A stretch of 38,558 nucleotides of DNA. Origin: a virus. This document shows, one piece after another, positions 22,114 through 30,906 of this stretch. A program made the position numbers and the translations under genes. The first letter of the stretch is position 1. The number at the start of each line of letters is the position of its first letter. The stretch covers positions 1-38,558 of the IMG/VR virus record IMGVR_UViG_3300019776_001125. The stretch is one strand, 5' to 3'. Below the pieces are notes generated by a model. That model had not been told where the DNA came from. It did not search any database and worked only from the letters and a program-made list of their open reading frames with translations.

Positions 22114-22535
22114 TAAAAATACGGGTTTTGAGGTGTTGATGAATTGCCGAATCTAAGAGGTGTTGTTGGGTCTTCATCCTTCACCGGTAGTTTTGGTGAG
22201 ATGAATCCTGACGAAACTTTCTCCAGCCAGTTAATTGCGTTATTGTATCGCTTCTCTCGAAGTTCCGGCACGTTATGTGGCATTACCTTTGCATGAGCGT
22301 TGAAAAGTGTGATATCCACTAGCTTTTGAATAACTGTGTTGATACCGTTGTAATCTCCAGAGAGATCGCGATCGAAGCATTTTGATGCATCATTTCGAAT
22401 GTCCAGGTAACCTGTCATTTCTCCTATTGCTGCAATTTCAGCTGCATCAAGTACTGTTTCATCGCCTCCTGTAACATCCTCCAGGATGTTTTCCTCAATT
22501 ACTGACAGGAGGTCGTCCATTGTTAAAATATCCAT
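22113..22535 (-). CDS. Mu gp36-like protein (DUF1320)
   Basis: The 140-aa protein has AAEIAAIGEMTGYLDIRNDA, ITLFNAHAKVMPHNVPELR and EKRYNNAINWLEKVSSG, the helical pattern of DUF1320 / gp36 head-completion proteins. In Mu this gene follows the capsid gene; here it sits between TerL and portal. Confidence 0.8.
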   Translation of the reverse strand: MDILTMDDLLSVIEENILEDVTGGDETVLDAAEIAAIGEMTGYLDIRNDASKCFDRDLSGDYNGINTVIQKLVDITLFNAHAKVMPHNVPELREKRYNNAINWLEKVSSGFISPKLPVKDEDPTTPLRFGNSSTPQNPYF

Positions 22536-22538
22536 GCG

Positions 22539-24056
22539 TTAATATTTACGTGATTCCGCTCTCACAATGCGGTGTGGAGCTCTAATGAGTACATCAAATG
22601 AATCCAGGTAATCAAAAGCGTACTTGTCTGCATCCGGAGCATCATCGTGCGATCGATATCCGGGTTCAATTCCTTTGAGTTGTGCCAAACCGACCTGAGT
22701 GTCGTTGTGGGATTTCAGTTTCTCATTGTAGTAGATACGTCCGTTCTGATACTGTGGAAGCATCTCGATCATCGCATCATATTTGTTTCCACTCCTACGA
22801 TCGATTTTTACAAGGTTTAAATGGCCTTTAAACTCTGTTTGAACCTCGTTGATAAGCCGGTAAATTTCATCATTCCAGAACTGTGATTCGAACCCAACCT
22901 GAACTGAAACTCCTTCCGGAAGATTTTTCTGAAAGTCCGCAATCCAGTTCAGCGCATCCTTTACTTTCGATTGCTTAACAAAGCAGTCAATCAGGTACTT
23001 TTTACCGTCCTTAAGCCCCCAGATCCGTATTGCGTTGTAGTCACTCGTTTTAGTTCCTCCGTACGCGACATCCCAACGCCCTACAATCGTTGTCATTGAT
23101 TTTAGCGATGGAAGTTTCGTCCACTGAATGAAGTCATCCAGGAATAGCTTTCCTTCAATGTGCGGTGTGTTGTTGTACTCGGCCAGCGCACGGATGGTTC
23201 CGATTTCCGCTTCAACCTCCTTAAAAAACCACCGATCGTATTTCTGATGCCATGTTGGTTTATGAGTTACGGGATCGTATGCATTCACCAGGTCTACATC
23301 CCAGGAATCATTTTCCTCAATTATTTTCGAGAAGATCATTCGTGGTGTCCAATGGTTCTGAGCAATCAATACACGGCGGCTCTTGTTGTCCATTGCGGGT
23401 ATTACACCCCGCAGGAACCACTCAGCATATTCATCCTGTCTTTTTGGATTCTTAGCCGTTTCTTTACTTTCCCAGTCATCGGCCACCACCATATCAGGTC
23501 GGTCAGCTCCAACGCGAATACCGCGTGGATCTTGCCCCATACCTATGGCTTTTGCTTTGAATCCAGATGCGGTTACAAAGAATCCGGCCTCCCACTGTCC
23601 CTGAACCTTTTGTGCTCCGAAATCGTGGATGAGTAGTTTGTTGTGTTCGAATTCGGCCTGAAGGTCACCAAGTAAGATCTGTGCTTTATCCTCAGTTTGA
23701 CCAACTACAAGCAGGAACTTCGTTTCTCCGTTCATCCATAACCATAGTGGTAGGAGAACAATTGCAACGACTGATTTTGCGTGCCCACGCGCCCACTTCA
23801 ACCATCCTTTGTATTTCTTGGATCTTCGAACCTTCCGTGCCAGGCGAATGTGGAAATCCGGAGTTTCACTTTCTGAGTAATGCTTGAAGTATGTCTCAAC
23901 CATATACTTGAAATCGTTCTTTGCTCTCGCAATACGCTTTTTCTGATCTTCAGGAGTTTCAAACGGATTTATATCCGTATTGTCGGTAATCCGTTGAATC
24001 AACTGAATATACCGTTGTTGGGCTTGTTTGTCCTTCAGTTTGAAAGTATCAGACAT
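22539..24056 (-). CDS. Terminase large subunit (TerL)
   Basis: The 505-aa DNA-packaging motor has an N-terminal ATPase with a Walker A-like WARGHAKS (88-95) and Walker B DMVVADDWE (188-196). The C-terminal RNase H-like nuclease starts at GRWDVAYGGTKTSDY with its first catalytic Asp and ends with DAPDADKYAFDYL. The order and length match Mu gp28-type terminases. Its start overlaps the stop of the small subunit gene. Confidence 0.94.
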   Translation of the reverse strand: MSDTFKLKDKQAQQRYIQLIQRITDNTDINPFETPEDQKKRIARAKNDFKYMVETYFKHYSESETPDFHIRLARKVRRSKKYKGWLKWARGHAKSVVAIVLLPLWLWMNGETKFLLVVGQTEDKAQILLGDLQAEFEHNKLLIHDFGAQKVQGQWEAGFFVTASGFKAKAIGMGQDPRGIRVGADRPDMVVADDWESKETAKNPKRQDEYAEWFLRGVIPAMDNKSRRVLIAQNHWTPRMIFSKIIEENDSWDVDLVNAYDPVTHKPTWHQKYDRWFFKEVEAEIGTIRALAEYNNTPHIEGKLFLDDFIQWTKLPSLKSMTTIVGRWDVAYGGTKTSDYNAIRIWGLKDGKKYLIDCFVKQSKVKDALNWIADFQKNLPEGVSVQVGFESQFWNDEIYRLINEVQTEFKGHLNLVKIDRRSGNKYDAMIEMLPQYQNGRIYYNEKLKSHNDTQVGLAQLKGIEPGYRSHDDAPDADKYAFDYLDSFDVLIRAPHRIVRAESRKY

Positions 24057-24490
24057 TACTTGCGTTTTGAAAGGTGGTTAATGAACTCCATGGATGTTTC
24101 ACCGAATACAGCTAGTTGTGATGGGTGAGTCTTTGACAACCAGTCAACATATTCCTCAAACACTTCAATGTACTGGTGCAGCGGGTTCTTGTCGAACGTT
24201 TCAATTTCCTTCCGGATGACTGCTTTTGAATCACTCAAATGCTTTGGCGGCACTCCGTTGAATTCATCTCGAATTTGTTTGTTGATTGCTGCTAACTGAG
24301 CATAGGCTTCCTGAAGGAGTTGCGGTCGGGTAATTTGTAGTGACTCCTTCTGTTCATCCCACTTTCCTTCTTCAATCCAGTTGTTCAGGGTTTTCGGTGT
24401 GATCTTAACAGCCTCGGCAATTTGTTTTTTGTTCATGCCTGATTTCACGTACAATGCTCTGGCCTGCTCCTTTTTCTGTGCATTACTCAT
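24056..24490 (-). CDS. Terminase small subunit-like protein
   Basis: The 144-aa protein has an N-terminal helix-turn-helix (EQARALYVKSGMNKKQIAEA, then VKITPKTLNNWIEEGKWDEQ) characteristic of small terminase subunits that recognise phage DNA. A helical oligomerisation region follows. It is the first gene of the minus-strand block and directly precedes TerL. Confidence 0.85.
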   Translation of the reverse strand: MSNAQKKEQARALYVKSGMNKKQIAEAVKITPKTLNNWIEEGKWDEQKESLQITRPQLLQEAYAQLAAINKQIRDEFNGVPPKHLSDSKAVIRKEIETFDKNPLHQYIEVFEEYVDWLSKTHPSQLAVFGETSMEFINHLSKRK

Positions 24491-24595
24491 GTAACAAATG
24501 TCCGTTCAAGTGGCCATTGTTCAAAAAAGTAAATCCGTAGTTGAGTTCATAGAATACAGCCACTGTAAAGCTCTAAAACACTGAATGTTTCTGAA

Positions 24596-24627
24596 TTTGG
24601 AATCTGAAAAACGAGCATTGAATTTTG
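24596..24627 (+). promoter_or_regulatory. Candidate late promoter, Bacteroidota type
   Basis: In the 168-bp divergent gap between TerS and the protease, TTTG (24596-24599) and GAATTTTG (24620-24627) are separated by 20 bp. This matches TTTG / TAnnTTTG except for one base in the -7 element. It would start transcription about 25 bp before the protease ATG. No equally good minus-strand promoter was found. Confidence 0.4.
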
Positions 24628-24658
24628 TTACTCAAACAAGCAACGAATTCTCTGGCTT

Positions 24659-25774
24659 ATGATTGCAGAAATCGACGGAAACACGATCAAACTTTACGGA
24701 ACAATTTGGCAAGGTGAAGCGCCCTACATTATCAAACAAATCTCCTCACTGCTAAAATCCAAATCAGATTTAACTATTCACCTACATACACCAGGCGGTT
24801 CTGTAATTGATGGTAATCTAATCTTCAATGAGCTAGCTAAAGCAAAAGCTAACATTACGATTGTTGTAGATGGGTTGGCAGCTTCAATGGGATCAATTTT
24901 GATGTTGTGTGGTCATACAATCAAAATGGCGGAGAACGCCTTTGTTATGATTCATGCTCCATCAGGTTCAGAATATGGAAATGCAAAAGCATTTGAACAA
25001 ACCGCAAAAGTTCTTAGATCCATGGAATCCTCCTTCTTGAAAAAACTTTCAGCCAGAACTGGAAAAAGTGATTCGGAAATCAACGATTGGATGAATGGTG
25101 ACAATTGGTTCAGTGCGGAAGAAGCAAAAGCTGAAGGGCTGATCGATGAAATATTGGATCCAATTATGGATGATCAATCCATTTCAGCCTATGGGGATAA
25201 AGAAGTAGTTGCTCAATTATTCACAGATAAGAAATTCGTTGCTCAATTGTTCGCTGAGTATGATGCGAAGCAAGGAGAAGACGGTGTTTCCAATCGTGAA
25301 GAGCCGAAAGAAAAAAAGGAAAAATTAAAACCAACACCTGATATGAAAATCGAGGCAAAAGCAATCGAAGCATTGGGCTTAAAACCTGATGCAACAGAGG
25401 CTGAAATCAATGCTGCGATCACTAAACAGAGTGAACGCAATGCCGAGTTGACCGCGAAGTTGACTCAAGAAAACGATGCTAAAGCAACCAAGTTGGTTGA
25501 AGAAGCAGTTGCGGCTGGAAAAATTCCAGCAGCTGATAAAGACATGTGGATTTCTGATGCAAAAGCAAACTACGACTCAGTTAAGCGAATGATTGCTCTT
25601 TTACCGGAAAAGAAAAATCTCAGTTCTCGTGAAAAACCCGATACAAACAACACTGTTGCTCAAGGTAGAGAAGGCTGGAAAATGATTGACTGGATGAAAA
25701 AGGACTTGACTGGTCTTCACAAAATGCGTGATGAAGATCCTGAAGCGTACCAGGCACTTGTTGACAAGAAGTAA
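24659..25774 (+). CDS. ClpP-type prohead protease with scaffold-like C-terminus
   Basis: The first ~165 residues of this 371-aa protein are a ClpP/S14-fold serine protease: LHTPGGSVIDG, catalytic Ser76 in GLAASMGS, His99 in MIHAPSG, Asp148 in NGDNWFSAEEA. The remaining ~200 residues are charged and helical (KEKKEKLKPTPDM, then IEALGLKPDATEAEINAA and a coiled coil), typical of the scaffold part, as in the Mu I/Z proteins. It should cleave scaffold and possibly capsid during head maturation; it is directly upstream of the capsid gene. Confidence 0.92.
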   Translation: MIAEIDGNTIKLYGTIWQGEAPYIIKQISSLLKSKSDLTIHLHTPGGSVIDGNLIFNELAKAKANITIVVDGLAASMGSILMLCGHTIKMAENAFVMIHAPSGSEYGNAKAFEQTAKVLRSMESSFLKKLSARTGKSDSEINDWMNGDNWFSAEEAKAEGLIDEILDPIMDDQSISAYGDKEVVAQLFTDKKFVAQLFAEYDAKQGEDGVSNREEPKEKKEKLKPTPDMKIEAKAIEALGLKPDATEAEINAAITKQSERNAELTAKLTQENDAKATKLVEEAVAAGKIPAADKDMWISDAKANYDSVKRMIALLPEKKNLSSREKPDTNNTVAQGREGWKMIDWMKKDLTGLHKMRDEDPEAYQALVDKK

Positions 25775-25804
25775 AAACCAAAACCAAATAACACGTATAT
25801 CATT

Positions 25805-26812
25805 ATGAAACGTTTTTCATTATCTAAAGGGGTTACAGCGCTACTTATGTTCTCGTTTGCCCTGTTTCCGGTGGCAGGATTTGCCGCTCCGGTAATTGCG
25901 ACAGCAATGTCAATTTTCGCACCAGGTGCAATAGCTGCAAGTGGTCTAAACAAAGAGATCTGGTTAGCTGAGATCCTTGAAGGTTTCTATGCCGATGACA
26001 TGTTCTTGACGGAGTGTCGGGATCTTTCACCGTTTGTTGATAACGACATCATCAATCTTGCTGAAGCTGGTATTGATCCCGTAGTGTTGATCAACAATAC
26101 GACTTATCCGATTGATGTAAATACGCGAACGGATACAGCGTTAACGATTAGTATTGACACATTCGATACCGAAAACACAGCGGTATCAAACATTGAGCAG
26201 GCGGAACTTTCGTACGACAAACTTTCATCAGTTACGATGGGACATAAGAATGCTCTTCGTATGGCAATCATGCAGAAAGGAGCTCACGCTATTGCACCTT
26301 CTTCTGATACAGCACTAACACCTATTCTAATGGCAACAGGAGGTGATAATGGTGAAGGTTTAAAACGCCTCAAATGGTCTGACGTCCGTAAGCTTGAAAA
26401 GAAGTTCAATAATGCTGAGATTCCAGCTGAAGGGCGTATTATCATCTTCAACCAACAACACCTTGAGGATCTTGAAGTAGAGGATTCGGAACGCTTCAAT
26501 AAAATGATGGATAAAAAGGAGATTTGTGGGTTTAAAATGTATGCGCTTGCCGATTCTCGCTTGCCTAAATACAATATTGAAACAGGCGATAAAGTAGGTT
26601 TCGATGCCGCTGCTTCTGAAACGGATTCAACCGCAACTATTGCTTTCCATAAAAACGAAGTATGCCGTGCAATGGGATCTCAACAGATGTTCCATTCAAA
26701 GAAAGAAGACGATCCGATTTACCGTCGTGATGTGATTGGTTTCCAACAACGAGCAATCGTTCTTCCAATCCGAAACAAAGGAATCGCCGCAATTTATTCA
26801 CCTGCCGCCTAA
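25805..26812 (+). CDS. Major capsid protein
   Basis: The 335-aa protein follows the protease-scaffold gene, the canonical capsid position. The body has capsid-like features: WLAEILEGFYADDMFL, a long beta region, IDTFDTENTAVSNIEQAELS, SYDKLSSVTMGHKNALRMAI and the C-terminal FHKNEVCRAMGSQQMFHSKK. Residues 1-45 are odd: two Lys/Arg, a hydrophobic run and GFAAPVIATAM, which reads like a secretion signal. The segment may instead be a delta domain removed by the protease. Confidence 0.85.
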   Translation: MKRFSLSKGVTALLMFSFALFPVAGFAAPVIATAMSIFAPGAIAASGLNKEIWLAEILEGFYADDMFLTECRDLSPFVDNDIINLAEAGIDPVVLINNTTYPIDVNTRTDTALTISIDTFDTENTAVSNIEQAELSYDKLSSVTMGHKNALRMAIMQKGAHAIAPSSDTALTPILMATGGDNGEGLKRLKWSDVRKLEKKFNNAEIPAEGRIIIFNQQHLEDLEVEDSERFNKMMDKKEICGFKMYALADSRLPKYNIETGDKVGFDAAASETDSTATIAFHKNEVCRAMGSQQMFHSKKEDDPIYRRDVIGFQQRAIVLPIRNKGIAAIYSPAA

Positions 26813-26834
26813 TATCAAACCTGGTTGAGCATAA

Positions 26835-27464
26835 ATGGAACCGATGAGCAAGAATATTTATATCCTTGATCCAGGACACGGAGGTATCAATCCCTCCACT
26901 GGTAAGTATGTTACTGTTGGAAAACGATCACCGAAGTGGCCTGACGGTTCCATTTACTACGAAGGAGTTGGAAACCGAACAATCGCCAAATTGGTTGGCG
27001 ATAAGTTGAAAACACTCAATATTGACCACCGATTTACCGTAGATCCACACAACTGGCACGATGACGCGTTGGCTGTGAGAACAGCCCGCGCCAACGCCCT
27101 GCATGCCAAAGAACCCGTTGTATACATCTCCATTCACTCGAACGGTGCAACAACGGAGCAAGCGCATGGATATGAGATCTTCACCTCACCAGGTGAGACC
27201 AAATCTGATAAGTATGCAACTGCCATGTTCCAGGAATACGCAGCGATGTTCCCTGAACTCAAAGGACGAAAGGATATGTCGGACGGCGATCCGGATAAGG
27301 AGTCTTGCTTTTGGGTACTCAAGCACACCAATTGCCCAGCAATGTTGATTGAAACGATGTTTCATTCCAATCAGGCTGAATGCAAAATGTTAATGGATCC
27401 GGTTATCCAGGATAAGGTTGCCCAGGCAATTGTCAACGGCATCTTAAAAATTGAGAAGCTGTGA
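26835..27464 (+). CDS. N-acetylmuramoyl-L-alanine amidase (endolysin)
   Basis: The 209-aa Amidase_3 enzyme cleaves the peptide from the glycan in peptidoglycan. Zinc ligands are His15 in LDPGHGG, Glu43 in YYEGVGN and His101 in YISIHSNG; catalytic Glu173 is in AMLIETMFHSN. There is no signal peptide, so it needs a holin or another exit route. An internal start at Met4 would also fit. It lies in the lysis position between capsid and tail genes. Confidence 0.93.
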   Translation: MEPMSKNIYILDPGHGGINPSTGKYVTVGKRSPKWPDGSIYYEGVGNRTIAKLVGDKLKTLNIDHRFTVDPHNWHDDALAVRTARANALHAKEPVVYISIHSNGATTEQAHGYEIFTSPGETKSDKYATAMFQEYAAMFPELKGRKDMSDGDPDKESCFWVLKHTNCPAMLIETMFHSNQAECKMLMDPVIQDKVAQAIVNGILKIEKL

Positions 27465-27838
27465 ATTGGATAGACATCGTTTGGCCATTCCTGAGCGGAT
27501 CTGCTTTAACTCTTTTGCCGTGGTTTCTTACGCGCAGAAAACAACGAGCTGAAGCGAGGGGACAGGAACTAAACAACTACCGGACGGAGATTGAGATTTC
27601 ACAGGAGATCATCAAAACTCTTCGAGAAGAACTGACTGCAAGAGCTGACGAAAGACAGCTGTTGAAACAGCAAATTGAACTACTCCTTAAGCAATCGGGA
27701 TCGATGCAAGAGGAAATCAACAAACTACAAAAGGATTACCGTAGCATCAGCGAATCATACAACGCCCTAAAACGCTCTTACAACAGCCTTGATAGAAAGT
27801 ACCAGGAATTACTAAACGACAAAAAAGATCATGAGTAA
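27461..27838 (+). CDS. Membrane-anchored coiled-coil protein (spanin- or holin-like)
   Basis: The 125-aa protein starts at a GTG that overlaps the amidase stop (GTGA). One N-terminal transmembrane helix (about 3-22, VWPFLSGSALTLLPWFL) is followed by a basic stretch (TRRKQRAEARG) and a long periplasmic coiled coil (IIKTLREELTARADERQLLK and further). This architecture matches inner-membrane spanins; a single-pass holin is the alternative. Role inferred from place next to the endolysin. Confidence 0.65.
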   Translation: MNWIDIVWPFLSGSALTLLPWFLTRRKQRAEARGQELNNYRTEIEISQEIIKTLREELTARADERQLLKQQIELLLKQSGSMQEEINKLQKDYRSISESYNALKRSYNSLDRKYQELLNDKKDHE

Positions 27839-28382
27839 GATTAAGTACAACGCCAAACAGGTTGGTTCCGTTTTTAACGCGAATCCATCACATTCAAGCG
27901 TCTTCATCACCTCAGATGGTAATGTTTTCTACCAGCATTCAAAAAATGCCGTGTTGAATCACTGCCGACTGCTAAAAGCGGAATATGAAGTGTTGACTCG
28001 CGCAGAGTTTGAGAAAGAAAACTCAACTGATAAAAAATCCAAGGATAAGAATTCCGCAACAACCTCAACAGCAACAACTGATGGTTTAACGGATGACAAC
28101 TGGAAAACAGGAAAATTCCAGCAGATAATTGCATTTGCTCAGTCGAAAGGACTTGCTCCAACAACCAAACCGACCCAAGGAACAACTAAGTTGATTCTTG
28201 AGGTAGAAGCTCTTATTGCTGCATCAGTTGCCGCAAAAGAATCTGACTGGAAAGAAGGGACATTTGAAGAGATCCTCGCTTTCGCAACCGAAAAAGGGTT
28301 GAATCCAAAAACTGAATCAAGTCAGGGAATCCCTGCGTTGATTGAAGAAGTTGAAGGTCTTTTAACCAAAACTGCTGAGTAA
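27831..28382 (+). CDS. Structural protein with two HeH/SAP-like repeats
   Basis: In this 183-aa protein, two copies of a ~50-residue helix-extended-helix-like unit are visible in the C-terminal half: DNWKTGKFQQIIAFAQSKGL and DWKEGTFEEILAFATEKGLN, each followed by a TK.TQG/ESSQG loop and a helix. The N-terminal part (KQVGSVFNANPSHSSVFITS) looks like a small virion domain. It is coupled to the sheath gene (TAATG). Function unassigned. Confidence 0.7.
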   Translation: MSKIKYNAKQVGSVFNANPSHSSVFITSDGNVFYQHSKNAVLNHCRLLKAEYEVLTRAEFEKENSTDKKSKDKNSATTSTATTDGLTDDNWKTGKFQQIIAFAQSKGLAPTTKPTQGTTKLILEVEALIAASVAAKESDWKEGTFEEILAFATEKGLNPKTESSQGIPALIEEVEGLLTKTAE

Positions 28383-29587
28383 TGGGAGGGGTAAACATTG
28401 TATACGGCAACGGCGGCATTGGTCGCCGTCCTGCCGTTGATGACGCAATCTCCGGAATGATTGCAAATGCAATCGCAGCTGGCACATTCACACTGGGGAC
28501 AGTATATGGTTTCAGAAGCGCGCAGGACGCAATTGATATCGGGATTGATGCAGATTACGATGCAGATAACGGTATCCTCGTGTATGAACACATCAAGGAG
28601 TTTTTCCGCATGAACTCATCAGGTACGTTGTATTTCATGGGAGTTGCTCAGGCAACAAGCTTTGCTAACCTTGTAGATCCTACGGTGAGCACGTCAGCAA
28701 TCAAATTGTTACGCGCTGCTGAAGGAAAGGTAAAACAGCTCGGTGTTGTATACAATCCTACAGCTGCTGTTACAGATACAACTGCATTGATGGCAGCAAT
28801 TCCGAAGGCTCAGTTGTTGGTGGCTCAATCTCAGCAGGAATTTATGCCTGTTCGAATTATCCTGGAAGGAAAAGGGTTCGACTCTGGAGATATTACAGGC
28901 TTGCGTGATCAGAACGCGAACGGATGCTCAGTCATGGTCGGTCAAACGGGTAATGATGATATCCAGGCGATTGACGCAACCTATGGAGCTGTTGGAACTG
29001 CTCTTGGTGCGCTTTCATTGGCTAAAGTCAACGAGAATATTGGTTGGGTTGGGAAATTCAACCTTTTGGGAGACAATCTCCAATCAATCAAGATTGGTGG
29101 TGTTGCTTACAATACACTTTCTCCAACAGTTATCCAGGACATGGATGATGCAGGATACATCTTTTTCCTGAAGCATCAAAATCAAGCCGGGATCTACATG
29201 AATTTTTCCCATACAGCGGATGTTACCACTTCCGATTACTGCACACTGGAGAACGGCCGAACCATGGATAAAGCAGGTCGCTTGATCCGTTCAGCTATTT
29301 TGCCATACCTGAACTCACCGGTTCTGATTGATCCGTCAACTGGTAAAATCGCTGGTCCAACAGCTGCTGCAATGCAAGCTGCTGGTAACAGAGCAATTCA
29401 ACCGATGTTCCAGGCTAATGAAATCTCAGGGCCTGATCCGGACGGTCCAAATCCACCCTTCACAATTGATCCGGATCAGGACATATTGTCTACATCAGAT
29501 TTGATTGGAAAGCTTGTGATTGTTCCTGTTGGAGTAGCAGCTGAGATCACCCTTGAGATTGGATTTACAAACCCTAATAACGCATAA
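28382..29587 (+). CDS. Tail sheath protein (DUF2586)
   Basis: The 401-aa protein begins VNIVYGNGGIGRRPAVDD, with GTLYFMGVAQAT and LLRAAEGKVKQLGVVYNP, and ends in a C-terminal LNSPVLIDPSTGKIAG and sheath-like domain. It belongs to DUF2586, the sheath family of Mu-like phages in Bacteroidota, and is followed by the tube gene. This shows a contractile (myovirus) tail. Confidence 0.88.
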   Translation: MGGVNIVYGNGGIGRRPAVDDAISGMIANAIAAGTFTLGTVYGFRSAQDAIDIGIDADYDADNGILVYEHIKEFFRMNSSGTLYFMGVAQATSFANLVDPTVSTSAIKLLRAAEGKVKQLGVVYNPTAAVTDTTALMAAIPKAQLLVAQSQQEFMPVRIILEGKGFDSGDITGLRDQNANGCSVMVGQTGNDDIQAIDATYGAVGTALGALSLAKVNENIGWVGKFNLLGDNLQSIKIGGVAYNTLSPTVIQDMDDAGYIFFLKHQNQAGIYMNFSHTADVTTSDYCTLENGRTMDKAGRLIRSAILPYLNSPVLIDPSTGKIAGPTAAAMQAAGNRAIQPMFQANEISGPDPDGPNPPFTIDPDQDILSTSDLIGKLVIVPVGVAAEITLEIGFTNPNNA

Positions 29588-29589
29588 TC

Positions 29590-30015
29590 ATGAGTCAGCC
29601 ATTAATTAACGGAATTCAACATTCATGGGCTTCAATTACAGTAAACCTACTTGGTCGTAATGTGACTGGAATTGTTGCGATCGACTATGATGTTGAGCGA
29701 GAAATCGAGGATGGGTATGGGGCAGGTGACGAGCCCGTATATCGTGCATTTGGAAATCGAAAATACAAAGCAAGTATAACCTTGTATCAATACGAGGTTG
29801 TTGGCTTACAACAAGCCGCTGGAGGGAACCTGGATATGATCCCGCCTTTTGATATTCCGGTTCACTTTGCTCCAGCTGAAGGAGCCGCTGCTGTGGTGGA
29901 TATAATTCGAAACTGTACGATCAGGACAAATGGTCGTAGCTGGAAACAAGGTGATACAAAGCAAGAGATCAAGCTGGATTTACAGCCCGCTGGAATCAAA
30001 TTTCATAACTCTTAA
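29590..30015 (+). CDS. Tail tube protein
   Basis: The 141-aa protein comes right after the sheath gene. The pattern (HSWASITVNLLGRNVTGIVA, YDVEREIEDGYGAGDEPVYR, RKYKASITLYQYEVVGLQQA) matches the small beta-barrel tube proteins of contractile tails (Mu gpM / gp19-like). Confidence 0.82.
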   Translation: MSQPLINGIQHSWASITVNLLGRNVTGIVAIDYDVEREIEDGYGAGDEPVYRAFGNRKYKASITLYQYEVVGLQQAAGGNLDMIPPFDIPVHFAPAEGAAAVVDIIRNCTIRTNGRSWKQGDTKQEIKLDLQPAGIKFHNS

Positions 30016-30025
30016 ATAACTGAAA

Positions 30026-30688
30026 ATGAGCTCAACAACAACATTCAAAACACCTACACCAGTTCAAATCGAATCCTGGAAGAAACAACATGGTGAGATC
30101 CGCCAGCTTAATGTTAACGATGCTACGTGTATCGTTAGAATGCCAAAACTGGAAGATGTCGACATGGCCCAGACGATCGGGAAAGACGACGAGGTGAAAA
30201 CGGGTCTGATTCAATTACGAAATTGCTGGTTAGCTGGTGATGAAAAGATTTTGAATGATCTTGATTACACCCTGAATGCATCCCGAATTATGGGAAGACT
30301 TTTCCCAGTTCTTGAATGTACCTTAGAAGATGTGAAACTGGTCACTGCTCTTAAGAAGCAAGTTCCGGAGGATAAAATCCAAAAGGTTGAAGAGGACGGC
30401 ATCATCAGAAAGATGTCTGTTAAGGTTAAAGTTCTGAAGAGAGATCTAAAAGGGAATCCGATTGAATGGGATGAAGCAGTAGGATATTTCAGAAAACCTG
30501 ACATGGAAATCCGGGACAAGGCAATTGACGCTTCTACTTTCATTCAGGAAGGCAAAGTGTATGTTGATGAATGTTGGTTGTTTGGTGATGAGCGGTTAAG
30601 AACTGGAGCTGATGAAATTCGTTTCCAGGCATACACTCACGGTCATTTTCTTATTAAGAGACACACAGTTGAAGTTGTAAAGCTATAA
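30026..30688 (+). CDS. Tail assembly chaperone, short (0-frame) form
   Basis: The 220-aa protein lies between tube and tape measure, the fixed place of tail assembly chaperones. It contains NVNDATCIVRMPKLEDVDMA and a C-terminal YTHGHFLIKRHTVEVVKL. The stop codon lies between an A AAG slip site and a 16-bp stem-loop, as in a frameshifting G gene. The chaperone coats the tape measure during tail assembly and leaves the finished tail. Confidence 0.8.
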   Translation: MSSTTTFKTPTPVQIESWKKQHGEIRQLNVNDATCIVRMPKLEDVDMAQTIGKDDEVKTGLIQLRNCWLAGDEKILNDLDYTLNASRIMGRLFPVLECTLEDVKLVTALKKQVPEDKIQKVEEDGIIRKMSVKVKVLKRDLKGNPIEWDEAVGYFRKPDMEIRDKAIDASTFIQEGKVYVDECWLFGDERLRTGADEIRFQAYTHGHFLIKRHTVEVVKL

Positions 30689-30743
30689 GCTCCGCTCTTC
30701 TTGATCCGGAAGATGGAAAAGACGAACTCAAGAAGATCGGAGC
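30679..30743 (+). promoter_or_regulatory. Predicted -1 ribosomal frameshift signal (tail chaperone)
   Basis: The lysine codon AAG (30680-30682), preceded by A, allows slippage from AAG to AAA. A 6-nt spacer (CTATAA, containing the stop codon) is followed by GCTCCGCTCTTCTTGA (30689-30704), which pairs with TCAAGAAGATCGGAGC (30728-30743) as a 16-bp stem with one C-A mismatch. The -1 frame is closed by TGA at 30670-30672, so the shift must occur in codons 30671-30688; AAAG is the only good site there. Confidence 0.78.
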
Positions 30744-30906
30744 CCTAATCCAACACCTATTACAAGTTGATCCTTACTCGTTGAGTGAGGATCAGTTTGT
30801 CAAACATGCAGCGCGAGCGCTGTACATCAAAGATTTTAATCGATCAATTCAGGAGACCGCACTGTTTAATGCATTTGCGAAAATCCTACCACACCTAGTC
30901 AAATAA
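30682..30906 (+). CDS. Tail assembly chaperone, -1 frame extension (T part)
   Basis: This is a 74-codon frame with no ATG, GTG or TTG near its beginning. It reads AISSALLDPEDGKDELKKIG, then ALIQHLLQVDPYSLSEDQF, then VKHAARALYIKDFNRSIQET and ends FAKILPHLVK. Its stop overlaps the ATG of the tape measure gene (TAATG), showing it is translated to the end. The fusion made by -1 frameshifting would be 293 aa. Frameshifted tail chaperones (lambda G-GT) are widely conserved; the T part binds the tape measure. Confidence 0.8.
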   Translation, partial: AISSALLDPEDGKDELKKIGALIQHLLQVDPYSLSEDQFVKHAARALYIKDFNRSIQETALFNAFAKILPHLVK

